Shown here in pieces: positions 7,226 through 15,461 of a DNA stretch of 23,566 nt. This DNA comes from an uncultured Eubacteriales bacterium. GTDB lineage: Bacteria; Bacillota_A; Clostridia; Christensenellales; Aristaeellaceae. A model generated the notes under the pieces. That model was not told the DNA's origin. It saw only the letters and a list, made by a program, of their open reading frames with translations, and ran no database searches. The stretch covers positions 1 through 23,566 of the forward strand of contig OMRS01000381.1 in NCBI GenBank assembly GCA_900313545.1, given 5' to 3'. A program made the translations under genes and the position numbers. Numbering within the stretch: the first letter of the stretch is position 1; every line of letters begins with the position of its first letter.

Positions 7226-7716
7226 AGACAGGCAGCCTCCGCTTTAAGACCTGCGTCAAGGCTTTTCGTGAACTGGCCTTTGCCGGATTTTTCCTTCACA
7301 CAGGTGCCGCCTGCCGGATTGCCGTACAAAGAGATATGATCTCTGACCGCCGCAAGCCGTGCCTTCCCTGCAGGATGGATCTCCGCAGATTCCATCCCCT
7401 CCTGCTTTCATCCTGTTCTGCCATGACGCTCTCCCTGGCACGGCTTCCTGTCTTCCACCGGGAATTGGCAGGATACGCCAGGCAGCGGCATTTGATTCGA
7501 TTCCGGGAGAAAACGGTTATCGTGCAAGAGCCCAGACAGAAAAGAATCACACCATTGTCTTACCATCTTTTTAATGAACAGGCCTTTCCCCCGGCCCTCA
7601 CTGGTTCGGACGGCCAGTTCAAATGCGATATGATCGCGGACAGGCCGACAGAGATCATGTGCCTGTCGGACGATGTGGTCAAAGGATACGTTCTTCCCTT
7701 GCCCCACCGCGCAGCT
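7226..7716. other. Gene-free stretch before the amidohydrolase promoter
   Basis: About 490 bp. Overlapping frames exist on both strands (for example 7408-7731 minus and 7336-7755 plus), but neither has a domain, a ribosome-binding site or gene-like composition. No tRNA-like cloverleaf or terminator was seen. Confidence 0.5.
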
Positions 7717-7731
7717 GTGACAATATGTCAC
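7717..7731. promoter_or_regulatory. Perfect palindrome, candidate operator
   Basis: GTGACA-ATA-TGTCAC is a perfect 15-bp inverted repeat centred about 30 bp upstream of the -35 of the amidohydrolase promoter. A symmetrical site of this size fits a dimeric helix-turn-helix regulator (TetR, GntR or MarR type). The position upstream of -35 would suit an activator or a distal repressor site. No regulator gene adjoins it. Confidence 0.5.
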
Positions 7732-7752
7732 TTAAATCCGGCATTATATATA

Positions 7753-7781
7753 TAGACTCTGCCTTTATATTATCGTATAAT
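7753..7781 (+). promoter_or_regulatory. Sigma-A promoter of the amidohydrolase gene
   Basis: TAGACT (7753-7758; 4 of 6), a 17-nt spacer and a perfect TATAAT (7776-7781). Transcription would start near 7788, leaving a leader of about 165 nt before ATG 7954. Confidence 0.7.
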
Positions 7782-7865
7782 ACGACGGATGAAAGTTCTC
7801 CGGAACCGCCATCGTTCGACCGGACCTCTGCCCGTGTCTGAGCAGTTGAAGGCTGTTGTGGCGCT

Positions 7866-7908
7866 TTCGAAGATATCGAACCTGTCAGGCGCATTTCATG
7901 ATGGTTCG
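7866..7908 (+). promoter_or_regulatory. Leader with two mutually exclusive hairpins
   Basis: TTCGA (7866-7870) can pair with TCGAA (7876-7880). CGAACC (7877-7882) can instead pair with GGTTCG (7903-7908). The two stems share bases 7877-7880, so they cannot form together. The second would fold about 45 nt upstream of the start codon. This could be a simple switch or chance; no known riboswitch consensus was recognised. Confidence 0.25.
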
Positions 7909-7953
7909 TTATCGGCTTTATCTCCCGCAAATCATACATAGAGAGGTGTTCAT

Positions 7954-9654
7954 ATGGCACAGATTGCAGACAGAGTTTACAGGAACGCGCGCATCTATTC
8001 CGTTGCACTGGATGGAACGGAGATCCATGCGGAGGCGCTGGCCATCAGGGACGGCAAATTCGTATACGTCGGAGACGAGGCAGGCGTCGCGGAGTGGATT
8101 GGCGAATCCACAGAGGTCATCGACTGCCAGGGAAAGAGCGTCATCCCCGGCCTTGGCGACGCGCATATGCACCTGGCCCACTCCGGAAAGAAATTCGGAA
8201 CCTGCAGCCTGAGCAGCATTGTGCCGAATCCTCAAACGGACACACCCGAAGGCGTAATCCGGCAGATCCAGGAGTTAATATCCGCCTACGCCGCAGAACA
8301 CAAGGATGACCCGGTGATCCGGGGCCTGGGCTGGGACAGGAGCTGGTTTTCCGGCGGCCTGCAGAACATCGTGCGCCCGTTCACCCGGCATGATATCGAT
8401 GCGGTCGTCCCCGATAAACCTGCCGTGATCATGTCGGGCTGCGGACACAGGGTTCTGCTGAATACAAAGGCGCTGGAAGTGGCCGGCGTGACGAAGGACA
8501 CGGACGACCAGAACGGCCTGATCGTCCGGGAGGCGGACGGAAGCCCCAGCGGTTATATCAAGGAGCCCGCCGTCTATGGTCCGATCCTCGAAAAGATCCC
8601 GAATTATGACTTCACGCCGGCGGAACACCGCGCCTGCATGAAGAAGGCGTTTGACATGTTCAACGAAAAGGGATACACGCTGCTGTGCGACTGCCAGCAG
8701 GGTGCGGCCTATCCGGTCCTGACCGAAATGGCCAAAAACGGCGAGTTTACGGTTCGGGTATCCGGCGTTCACAATATCAACGACGCCACCCGGGACGCCG
8801 ACATGGCCAGGGCCATCGCCAACCGCACAAAGTTCGATGTCGGTGATCTGTTCGTCTCAGATACGGTAAAGTATTTTGCGGACGGCTACTTCTCCATGAT
8901 CGAGCCTTTTTCGGAGACCTCCATGGGCCATCAGCCGGGCACCCGGGAGCCGCTGCTGTGGGATGAGGATCATATGATGGCGTCGATGGCGCTGGCCAAT
9001 CAGGAAGGCTTCAACATTCATACCCATGCCATGGGAAACTATGCCATCCGCAGGGTCATTGACTGCTATGAAAACGCGCAGAAGCTGTCCCCGAATCCCG
9101 AGATCAGAAATATCATTGCCCATGATACATTTATCACGCCGGAGGACCGGGTGCGCATGGGCAGAAGCCATATCATCGCCAGCAATCAGCCCGGTTGGTT
9201 CAGCGATACCCCGGCCAGCGAGCCGGTCCTGGTCGCCGACTGGGGTGAAGAGCTCGTCAGACAGACCTACCCGAGCAAGTCTCTGATCGATAACGGCGTG
9301 GTGTGTGCTTACGGCTCAGATTTTCCCGTCAATATTCCTTACGGCCTTGCGGGCATTCAGGTGGCCATGACCAGAGTGCCGGTGAAGATGGATCTGGCTT
9401 ACGATCTGTTTAAGGACGTACCGGCCGCCATGCCGGAAGAATGCGTCACCCTGAAGGAAGCGCTTCAGGCCCATACAATCCACACGGCCTATCAGGCACA
9501 TCTGGAGAATGTCACCGGCTCCATTGAGGTCGGAAAATCTGCCGAGCTGGTCGTCCTTGACCGCGACATCGAAGCTACTCCCGTCGAACAGATTCAGGAT
9601 ATCCAGGTGCTCGAAACCGTGTTCAAAGGGAAAACCGTGTTTAAGAAGAAATAA
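7954..9654 (+). CDS. YtcJ-type amidohydrolase (amidohydrolase family 3)
   Basis: The protein has 566 residues, typical for YtcJ-like metal-dependent hydrolases, with ATG 7954 preceded by GAGAGGTG. These enzymes cleave amide or carbamate bonds of small cyclic or N-acyl compounds in the cytoplasm; the substrate is not inferable here. The metal site is complete: H71 and H73 (GDAHMHL), K306 in VKYFADG as candidate carboxylated lysine, H356 and H358 (IHTHAMG), H390 (IAHDTF) and D456 (YGSDFPV). The N-terminal (1-65) and C-terminal (about 525-566, 'GSIEVGKSAELVVLD') strands make the usual beta-sandwich. There is no signal peptide. It is monocistronic with its own promoter and terminator, and an operator candidate upstream suggests regulation by a small molecule. 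Confidence 0.92.
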   Translation: MAQIADRVYRNARIYSVALDGTEIHAEALAIRDGKFVYVGDEAGVAEWIGESTEVIDCQGKSVIPGLGDAHMHLAHSGKKFGTCSLSSIVPNPQTDTPEGVIRQIQELISAYAAEHKDDPVIRGLGWDRSWFSGGLQNIVRPFTRHDIDAVVPDKPAVIMSGCGHRVLLNTKALEVAGVTKDTDDQNGLIVREADGSPSGYIKEPAVYGPILEKIPNYDFTPAEHRACMKKAFDMFNEKGYTLLCDCQQGAAYPVLTEMAKNGEFTVRVSGVHNINDATRDADMARAIANRTKFDVGDLFVSDTVKYFADGYFSMIEPFSETSMGHQPGTREPLLWDEDHMMASMALANQEGFNIHTHAMGNYAIRRVIDCYENAQKLSPNPEIRNIIAHDTFITPEDRVRMGRSHIIASNQPGWFSDTPASEPVLVADWGEELVRQTYPSKSLIDNGVVCAYGSDFPVNIPYGLAGIQVAMTRVPVKMDLAYDLFKDVPAAMPEECVTLKEALQAHTIHTAYQAHLENVTGSIEVGKSAELVVLDRDIEATPVEQIQDIQVLETVFKGKTVFKKK

Positions 9655-9667
9655 CCTTTATCATCCA

Positions 9668-9712
9668 AGCAGCCGGCCGACGAAGTCTTTTTCGTCAGCC
9701 GGCCGCTTTTTT
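9668..9712 (+). terminator. Strong Rho-independent terminator after amidohydrolase
   Basis: A 17-bp stem with two mismatches (arms 9668-9684 and 9691-9707) is followed by TTTTTT. It lies 13 bp after the stop codon. Confidence 0.9.
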
Positions 9713-10001
9713 ATTTCATCAGATTCTGAAAGCCGTACTGCTTCCGGGATCCACAAGTGATTGTTACGCTGTTTCTGCGTCTTCCGTCGAAATGGACAGC
9801 AGATGTATCGTCAATTGGAAAATGTCTCGCATATGCATGGGGCTCCAGCGTACTGGCTTGGCAGAGCAAAGTACAAACAGTCTGCCCCCATGGATGGCTG
9901 GATACACGGATGCACGAGTATTTGACGGGGCTGCATTGTCATCAGAGGCTGTGCGTGCTGATTCGGAAGCGTTGCCGCCGGTACACGCTTTGCACACAGG
10001 C
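9713..10001. other. Spacer between terminator and transposase-derived ORF
   Basis: About 290 bp with no supported gene. I looked on the minus strand for the missing C-terminal catalytic part of the transposase-like protein and found no recognisable continuation in any frame. Confidence 0.45.
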
Positions 10002-11264
10002 TCAGAGGCCGTCATAAAGATCAAACATGCTCACCTGGACACCCTTGCCGGTTTCTTTGTGTAAAGGATCGACATCTGCTGCTCTGGGAATCCTGCGGCT
10101 TTTTCTTGCGGCATCGAGGGTATCCCCGACAAGCTTCATCCTGTCTTTGAGAACAGCCCTGCATTCTTCCATATCTGCGGGATTTTCGATTCCAAGCATT
10201 TTGTTGTAGGAATCGATCCCCATGATGATGGCTTCTGCCTGCGTAAGGAAGGTCTTGGCCATCCCCGGATCTTTGACCGTATTCTTCTGCAGATCCCAGC
10301 TGACAACCTGACTTCCCGTATTGCTGACTGCCTCGGCAAATCTGGTGATATATCCGACAAAAGCTTTTTCCCGGGACGTGACATCCGGATCAGCAGGATT
10401 CTGAACGCAGCCGGCTGGCATGAAGTGCTCTTCAGGAACAGCAAAACGGCGTATTTCGTTGTCTGCGACCGTCTGCTCAGAAAGAATGCGGGTAAACATT
10501 TTCCCTTCCATGCTTTCAAGATCCTCCTCAGTACAGATATGGAGAATCATGTCCGCTTCATTCGCCAGCTTTTTTCTTTTCTTGTCCTGCGAAACAGAGA
10601 CGCGGTAGAGAACTTTGTTGATATCAAAATCCTCCAGATAATGCTCGAGCTCCTCTTCCTCGATGGCCTTGAGCTGTTCAGGTTTTGCCTGCTTTGCAAT
10701 GTACTCCAGCATTCTGCGGTTCCCGGTATAAATGATTCTTTCACGCGACATCTCGGCCATGTTGGCTGCGATCTGTGTCGGGGCCATCTGAACTTTTGAA
10801 AGATTCGTTCCTATCAGCGCGCAAATGCCGAACTTGGCACCCGCCAGGCATTCGTCCAGGGGGTTTTTCCCGTCATGAGTCTCCGCATAGCTGCGGCACC
10901 TGTTGCGAAAATCTGTGAGTCCATTTTCGTATGCGGAAATGCTCTCAGGATCAATGTCAAGCGTGTCTGTCGCAAAGCGAACGCCGATATCCTCGCTCAT
11001 CATCCAATAGTACATCTCTTCATCTGTCTTGTTGAGCATATCCTGAATCAGAATGAGAGATGCTGTCACCTGTGGATCTGTTGCAGGTCCGGATGGCTCT
11101 TTGCTGAACAAACAATCGAACAATGCAGGGTTAATCAGGGGATAAACAAACAGCCGAAAAGAAAATGCCCAGAAACCGATCAGCCACCTGCGCTGGCGTT
11201 CCGGAATGGTCGACAATTGGTTGATGACGCTCATCTGATTGAGCTTTTCCTGATTCGCTTCCAT
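10002..11264 (-). CDS. Transposase-derived protein (IS1182-like) lacking catalytic core
   Basis: The frame of 420 residues is intact, starting at ATG 11264 with GGGAGGG upstream and its own good promoter. Residues about 25-310 follow the pattern of IS1182-type transposases: an N-terminal helical region (INPALFDCLFS.. DEEMYYWMMSEDIGVRFA), an 'AANMAEMSRERIIYT' helix, and 'LSEQTVADNEIRRF...VQNPADPDVTSREKA..GYI'. In the family the helix is preceded by an 'R-M-D-S' motif holding the first catalytic Asp; here it reads Q-M-A-P (159-162), so Asp is replaced by Ala. After about residue 340 the expected 'ADGAY' and later acidic segment is absent. A different, well-formed tail (341-420) ends in VSMFDLYDGL. 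It is thus unlikely to transpose. It may be a dead copy still open by chance or a domesticated DNA-binding protein. Family comparison is from memory. Confidence 0.65.
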   Translation of the reverse strand: MEANQEKLNQMSVINQLSTIPERQRRWLIGFWAFSFRLFVYPLINPALFDCLFSKEPSGPATDPQVTASLILIQDMLNKTDEEMYYWMMSEDIGVRFATDTLDIDPESISAYENGLTDFRNRCRSYAETHDGKNPLDECLAGAKFGICALIGTNLSKVQMAPTQIAANMAEMSRERIIYTGNRRMLEYIAKQAKPEQLKAIEEEELEHYLEDFDINKVLYRVSVSQDKKRKKLANEADMILHICTEEDLESMEGKMFTRILSEQTVADNEIRRFAVPEEHFMPAGCVQNPADPDVTSREKAFVGYITRFAEAVSNTGSQVVSWDLQKNTVKDPGMAKTFLTQAEAIIMGIDSYNKMLGIENPADMEECRAVLKDRMKLVGDTLDAARKSRRIPRAADVDPLHKETGKGVQVSMFDLYDGL

Positions 11265-11295
11265 ATTGAATCTGCCCTCCCGTTTGATTCACTTG

Positions 11296-11324
11296 ATTAT
11301 ATTCCAAGCAGGATAGCATTGCAA
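11296..11324 (-). promoter_or_regulatory. Sigma-A promoter of the transposase-derived gene
   Basis: On the minus strand: TTGCAA (11324-11319), a 17-nt spacer and a perfect TATAAT (11301-11296). The start codon at 11264 follows about 30 nt later, so the gene should be expressed. Confidence 0.7.
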
Positions 11325-11446
11325 TAATTATTTTGAAAGCTCCAGAAAATTGCATTATTAATCACATTTTGTCTTCCATATCAACTCACAGTCATGCAGC
11401 TGCCATACTCCCAGATGCAGGAAACCAGCCGAACAGAAGGAGGAAA

Positions 11447-11914
11447 CTATTCGCCCATCCCGAACTCCGTGCAGAGTTTCCGGTATCTCTCCATCTCGTG
11501 TTCCTTGATTTCCCTTGTGGGATCCGTCAGGGAGTGGTCAAGCACATCCGCATCCTTCAGGATCTCGTCCATTGGCCCGTTCACCATCGCCTTGCCGTCA
11601 TGGTGATCGATGGCCGTGCAGATGATCTCTGTCTCTTCCTGTGTCGTCATTCCAAGTTTGTTCAGCACCTTGCACGCATACACTGCCCCCAGATGCGCGT
11701 GATTCTCATAGCTTCCGGATTTATATGCATACAGATCATGCAGGAGTCCTGCCATGGCCGCCAGTTCCGGATTTTCTCCCCTTTTCTTTGCGATCACGGC
11801 CGCCATCAGAGAAACCCCGTGCAGGTGGGCGACTGCTTTCGCGCGTTTGTCATCCTCCCCGATCTTCTCCAGAACCTGATAAACCTGTTTCTGAAGCACC
11901 TTTATCCTGCTCAT
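11447..11914 (-). CDS. HD-domain hydrolase
   Basis: The start at 11914 is set by AAGGAG 9 nt upstream; the frame opens 19 codons earlier (Lys-rich, no better site). The protein has 155 residues. The HD signature is present: H32 (AHLHG), H59-D60 (GLLHDLY) and D121 (LKDADVLDH), with extra histidines at 72, 74, 104 and 105. HD proteins hydrolyse phosphate esters of nucleotides, with metal held by these residues; the substrate here is unknown. It lies 49 bp downstream of the helicase-exonuclease gene on the same strand with no terminator between, so the two are probably co-transcribed. The fold assignment is strong, the role open. Confidence 0.82.
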   Translation of the reverse strand: MSRIKVLQKQVYQVLEKIGEDDKRAKAVAHLHGVSLMAAVIAKKRGENPELAAMAGLLHDLYAYKSGSYENHAHLGAVYACKVLNKLGMTTQEETEIICTAIDHHDGKAMVNGPMDEILKDADVLDHSLTDPTREIKEHEMERYRKLCTEFGMGE

Positions 11915-11963
11915 TTTCCTTTTCTCCTTCTCTTTTCGCAGTCCTCTTTTCATTGTTCCTTTT

Positions 11964-14609
11964 TTACTCAACGATATCCCGGATGGTTTCCCCCGGGATC
12001 ATCCGAATGAACGGACTTGGCTCCACCGGCCACTCTCCCCACCGATTCTCCCTGACGGATCGGGATATCAGGATCAGCTGCGTCCTGGCCCGGGATATGG
12101 CCACATAGAACACCCGTTTTTCCTCTTCAATGCTTCCGCTCTTCTTCGCGCTGAAAGACGGAAAAACGTCGTCCTCCGCGCAGGCGACTATCACCGTATC
12201 AAACTCGCAGCCCTTCGCCTGATGTACCGTAATTATCGGGATCTTGTGCAGCTTGCGGATCAGCAGGTCGATCTGACTGCCTGACAGTGCGGCATCGTTC
12301 AGAAAGTCGTTCAGGAAAGCGGCGCCATCCTCATATTGACTCTCCCGGATCACATGCAGGAGGTCGGAGATAGCCATCTGATTCCCGTCTTCAGGGAACC
12401 TCCTTTTCAGCCTGCACCGGTCAATGATGCGCTCCACCATTTCATCCACCCTGTCCTGCGCCAGAATCCCGCCGAGCTCCTCAATGAACTGGAACAGCCC
12501 TGAAAATCTGGGCAGCTTTTCCTCCAGGATGCATCTGCGCTGCTGCGATGTCGGGATGATACACTCTTGCAGAAGATGCCACAGGACTTTTCCGGTCGCA
12601 GTGATATCTCCAAGGGCATTATGGGCATTTTCGTTGACAATGCCGTATTTTTCACAGAGGGTTGCCAGCCGGTGGTTCACCAGTTTCGGGAAAAACTGCT
12701 TGGAAATGACCATAGTGTCATACTCCGCCAGAAGATTCAGCGGGGGCAGCCCGTTTTCCCTGAGCTGACGGGCAACCAGCGGGGCATCAAATCTCAGACT
12801 GTTGTGTCCCACCAGCACAGCACCGTCCACAAATGCGCTGAAGCGCTGAAGGGCTTCCCGTGCTTCTGTCCCTCCGCCGTCCAGAAGGTCCCGCATCGTC
12901 ATGTGATGCGTCCTCTCGGCGCTTTTTGAAATCTCTACAGTGGGAATGACCAGCTGGTCCAGCGTCCCGATGATTTCCCCTCCTTCGCCCAGACGGATCG
13001 CGGAAATCTGGATAATCTGGTCCCTGGCCAGATCCAGTCCTGTGGTTTCCGTGTCATAGATGACAATGTTGGCCTTCCTGGCTGCATCCACCAGACGGGC
13101 ATACGGGTCTCCATCCCGGAAAGAACCCGGATCAATCATGGACGTCAGGGAAATTCCCACCTCTCCAAGCCCGCTCATCTTCTCCACCGTCTTCTCGCCC
13201 ACTCCTCTGACCTGGTTGATCATGATTCTCGACAGGCTGACCGCATCGCTCCTGTTCAATACGACCCGGCAAAATGCCAGGATGTCCTTGATGACGGGCT
13301 TGCGGAAGAATTTCATATCCTCGTCGACCGTAAAGAAGTGGAGTTCCTTTCCGCTGCCCTGCCGTTCCAGGCAGATTCTGCGCAGCTGGCTGTACACGGA
13401 TGCGATCTGATTGTGGGATCTGGACAGGATACAGATCCTCGCGGGATCCTCCGGGCAGTGTTCCTCAAGATACCGGTAAATCCATGCTGCAAGCCCTTTT
13501 TCGTCCCGCACCCGGACATTCAGGATGGGATCTCCCGGATAGTCGCTTTTCGTGACAATCTCCGGAGGACACATTTTTCCGACAAGCCCGGGATAGGTTC
13601 CTCTGAGATAACCGAATGTCGCCTGCGTCAGCAGCCGGGTTGCCCTGTAGTTCTCAGAAAGCATGAAGGTTTTTGCGTCAAACTCCTGAATAAATGAACC
13701 GAGAACCTCCTCCGGGCTGGATCCCCGCCATTCGTAGATGGTCTGAAACACGTCCCCGCACATCATGACGTGATTGCCGGGAAACAGCTGCTTCAGCATG
13801 TCATACTCAAGCCTGCTGGTATCCTGCATCTCATCGATGAAGATGTAGCGGTACCGGCTTCTCCAGCGCTCTTCGCCCTCCCGGGTGCATAACAGCCGGT
13901 ACGTCTGGCAGATCAGGTCGTCAAAATCCAGCAGATTGGATTCCCGGAGGCGTTCATTGTACAGGGAGACAAGTTTTCCCGCCGAGCTGTCCATCAGGGA
14001 AATGAACTCCCTGTCGGTGATCTGTCTGTGCTCCTCCCGGCTGTAGAAGGTTACAAGCCGATCAAAGACCTTCCCCTGGTGTGTCTTCAGGTCCCGGTAG
14101 ACCTCCTGAAAATCCCTCTCTTCGTCCTTCGAGGACAGTCCCAGCCTCATCCTGTGACGCTTGAGTTCCCCCACCAGTCCCGAAAACACCCCTCTGCCCT
14201 TCAGGACCGGCGCATTCTCGCTCAGGCCCAGAGAGACCGCCAGCCCCCTGAGCACATCCTCCTCGTCCACGTCATCCATGACATTCGGAAGGGAACAGGA
14301 CTGCGGAGCCGTCGCACTCTCCTCCCTGAGCACCTGGTAGGCAAACCCGTGAATGGTCCGGACCGTAACCCGTCCCGCAGCCTCGCCGGAGTACTCGGCA
14401 ATGTCCTCCCTCATCTCATCCGCCGCCTTGATTGTAAAGGTCAGACAGAGGATCTCCTCCGGAAGCGCACGCCCGCGCTCCAGGATCCTGCTGACCCGCT
14501 TTGCAACCGTGAACGTTTTTCCCGTTCCTGCACTGGCATAGAGAATCAGGTTCCTGTCCAGCTCGTCAATGACTGCCTGCTGTTCCCTGTTGGGTATCCG
14601 CTGTGTCAT
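11964..14609 (-). CDS. SF1 (UvrD/Rep-type) helicase with inserted DEDDh exonuclease
   Basis: An ATP-driven DNA helicase of 881 residues with a 3'-5' exonuclease domain placed inside it. Helicase motifs: Walker A ASAGTGKT (25-32), Ia LTFTIKAADEM (56-66), II FIDEMQD (257-263), III GDVFQTIYEWRG (285-296), IV LSENYRAT (317-324), V TVHQAKGCEFD (794-804) and VI VFYVAISRAR (833-842). Between IV and V lies a DnaQ-like unit (about 513-680): Exo I D519/E521 (YDTETTG), Exo II D608 (HNSLRFDAP), Exo III H663 and D668 (AHNALGDITATG). All four acidic residues and the His of the DEDDh class are present, so both activities look intact. ATG 14609 follows GGAGG by 11 nt. Similar fusions exist in Firmicutes and are usually annotated as DNA repair proteins; a defence role is also possible. 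The HD gene follows closely. Confidence 0.9.
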   Translation of the reverse strand: MTQRIPNREQQAVIDELDRNLILYASAGTGKTFTVAKRVSRILERGRALPEEILCLTFTIKAADEMREDIAEYSGEAAGRVTVRTIHGFAYQVLREESATAPQSCSLPNVMDDVDEEDVLRGLAVSLGLSENAPVLKGRGVFSGLVGELKRHRMRLGLSSKDEERDFQEVYRDLKTHQGKVFDRLVTFYSREEHRQITDREFISLMDSSAGKLVSLYNERLRESNLLDFDDLICQTYRLLCTREGEERWRSRYRYIFIDEMQDTSRLEYDMLKQLFPGNHVMMCGDVFQTIYEWRGSSPEEVLGSFIQEFDAKTFMLSENYRATRLLTQATFGYLRGTYPGLVGKMCPPEIVTKSDYPGDPILNVRVRDEKGLAAWIYRYLEEHCPEDPARICILSRSHNQIASVYSQLRRICLERQGSGKELHFFTVDEDMKFFRKPVIKDILAFCRVVLNRSDAVSLSRIMINQVRGVGEKTVEKMSGLGEVGISLTSMIDPGSFRDGDPYARLVDAARKANIVIYDTETTGLDLARDQIIQISAIRLGEGGEIIGTLDQLVIPTVEISKSAERTHHMTMRDLLDGGGTEAREALQRFSAFVDGAVLVGHNSLRFDAPLVARQLRENGLPPLNLLAEYDTMVISKQFFPKLVNHRLATLCEKYGIVNENAHNALGDITATGKVLWHLLQECIIPTSQQRRCILEEKLPRFSGLFQFIEELGGILAQDRVDEMVERIIDRCRLKRRFPEDGNQMAISDLLHVIRESQYEDGAAFLNDFLNDAALSGSQIDLLIRKLHKIPIITVHQAKGCEFDTVIVACAEDDVFPSFSAKKSGSIEEEKRVFYVAISRARTQLILISRSVRENRWGEWPVEPSPFIRMIPGETIRDIVE

Positions 14610-14741
14610 GATGCTCTCTTCCTCCGGGATCGTTTTTCCCCGTCCTTTTTCTTCAGGGCATATCCTCTTCTCCTGGCTGCGCCTGCTCAGCCTGTGTTTT
14701 TCCCCGTCTGCCTTTTCGCCTGCCTGTCCTCTCCCCGAAAA

Positions 14742-14774
14742 GCCGCGCGGGGCTCTGCTGTGCAGAACCCCGCC
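14742..14774 (-). terminator. Probable terminator, minus strand
   Basis: GCGGGGcTCTGC (14747-14758) pairs with GCAGAaCCCCGC (14762-14773) with one mismatch. On the minus strand it is followed by GCGGCTTTTC, a short T tract. It ends the decayed ptsI-like stretch and separates it from the helicase gene. Confidence 0.45.
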
Positions 14775-14784
14775 ATTCCATCGG

Positions 14785-15089
14785 TCAGATGAAATTCATG
14801 TCGCTCATGAAGTCGCCGCGTATCTGTTCGGTCTCCCGGGCCTTCATGCGCAGCGAAAGTGCAGTCCCGGGTCAAGCCGGTGATGTCGGAGATAATCCTC
14901 ACATCCCTGACATCCGCCGCACGGGTCTGCACATCACCATCATCCATGGACGCAAACATTCCGGCAAACCGGGCCGCCGTATCCATCACCGCCGCATCGG
15001 CATTCAGCTTGTCCTTCTTGATCAGGTCCCTCTGTGGCTTTCTGATCATCGGGAGTTTCCGTCATGAGCTGATGGATCTCAAAGATCAT
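14785..15089 (-). pseudogene. ptsI: Decayed fragment of PTS Enzyme I (ptsI)
   Basis: No single frame is gene-like, but successive minus-strand frames give pieces typical of the helical, HPr-binding part of phosphoenolpyruvate-protein phosphotransferase. One frame from 15089 reads 'MIFEIHQLM', like the 'IFEAHQ.ML' helix. A second (from 15049) reads 'NADAAVMDTAARFAGMFASM' and then 'RAADVRDV', the Enzyme I hallmark. A third ends at 14785 with 'ALSLRMKARETEQIRG...NFI'. At least two frameshifts separate them, and the active-site histidine domain and PEP-binding barrel are absent. So this is a remnant about 100 codons long of a protein near 570. The third piece cannot be tied to Enzyme I with confidence. 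It may come from an Enzyme I-like paralogue rather than the cell's main ptsI. Confidence 0.55.
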
Positions 15090-15096
15090 GACCCGG

Positions 15097-15405
15097 TTAC
15101 GTGTTCTGCGCAATCGTGTCTTTTGATTCCCCGGACATCCCCTCTTCATCTGCACAGCGCATGACCTTCAGAATCTCCGGATACCGCGCGCTGACCCGGG
15201 AATAATTCTCCCGCAGATGGGGGAATGTGCACCCGCTGCAGTCCTTGATTCCCCCCTGCTTATAGCGGAAGTTTCCCCCGCACCGCTTTCCGAGGGCATA
15301 GAGCGGACAGTAGCAGAACAGACAATTGAATTCTCCCTCCCGGACGCCCCTGTGACAGGGATAGTAGGGGCATGCGGTATTTGCAAAAAAACGTTCACTG
15401 TCCAT
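15097..15405 (-). CDS. Cysteine-rich small-domain protein (probable metal binding)
   Basis: The start at 15405 is set by GAGGAGG about 8 nt upstream, giving 102 residues. Nine cysteines lie at 12, 17, 28, 31, 33, 42, 56, 59 and 84, with the 'CPYYPCH', 'NCLFCYCPLY', 'CGGNF' and 'DCSGCTFPH' pattern of the cysteine-rich small domain (Pfam PF04071 by memory). The cysteines probably bind zinc or an iron-sulphur cluster. The domain is often found near cobalamin-biosynthesis genes; none is visible here, so its partner is unknown. A near-consensus promoter lies just upstream. The ptsI remnant begins 8 bp after the stop. Confidence 0.8.
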   Translation of the reverse strand: MDSERFFANTACPYYPCHRGVREGEFNCLFCYCPLYALGKRCGGNFRYKQGGIKDCSGCTFPHLRENYSRVSARYPEILKVMRCADEEGMSGESKDTIAQNT

Positions 15406-15432
15406 CTGGGCCGCCTCCTCCCGTTTAGGGGC

Positions 15433-15461
15433 ATTATACCTGCTCCTCCTCCCTTTCTCAA
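15433..15461 (-). promoter_or_regulatory. Sigma-A promoter of the cysteine-rich gene
   Basis: Minus strand: TTGAGA (15461-15456), a 17-nt spacer and a perfect TATAAT (15438-15433). The start codon is about 28 nt downstream of -10. Confidence 0.7.

Noticed and set aside
7408..7731. 107-codon minus-strand frame with a 'GKGLFIKKMV' stretch faintly like a histidine-kinase G box
   Set aside because: One weak stretch only. No N, D or F boxes in order, no ribosome-binding site, and the frame overlaps the palindromic promoter region.
9713..10001. Missing catalytic half of the transposase in another frame
   Set aside because: No frame shows an ADGAY-like or other DDE-type motif, so the truncation is not a simple frameshift in this stretch.
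14028..14792. 254-codon plus-strand open frame
   Set aside because: It is antisense to the helicase-exonuclease gene, whose motifs are complete.
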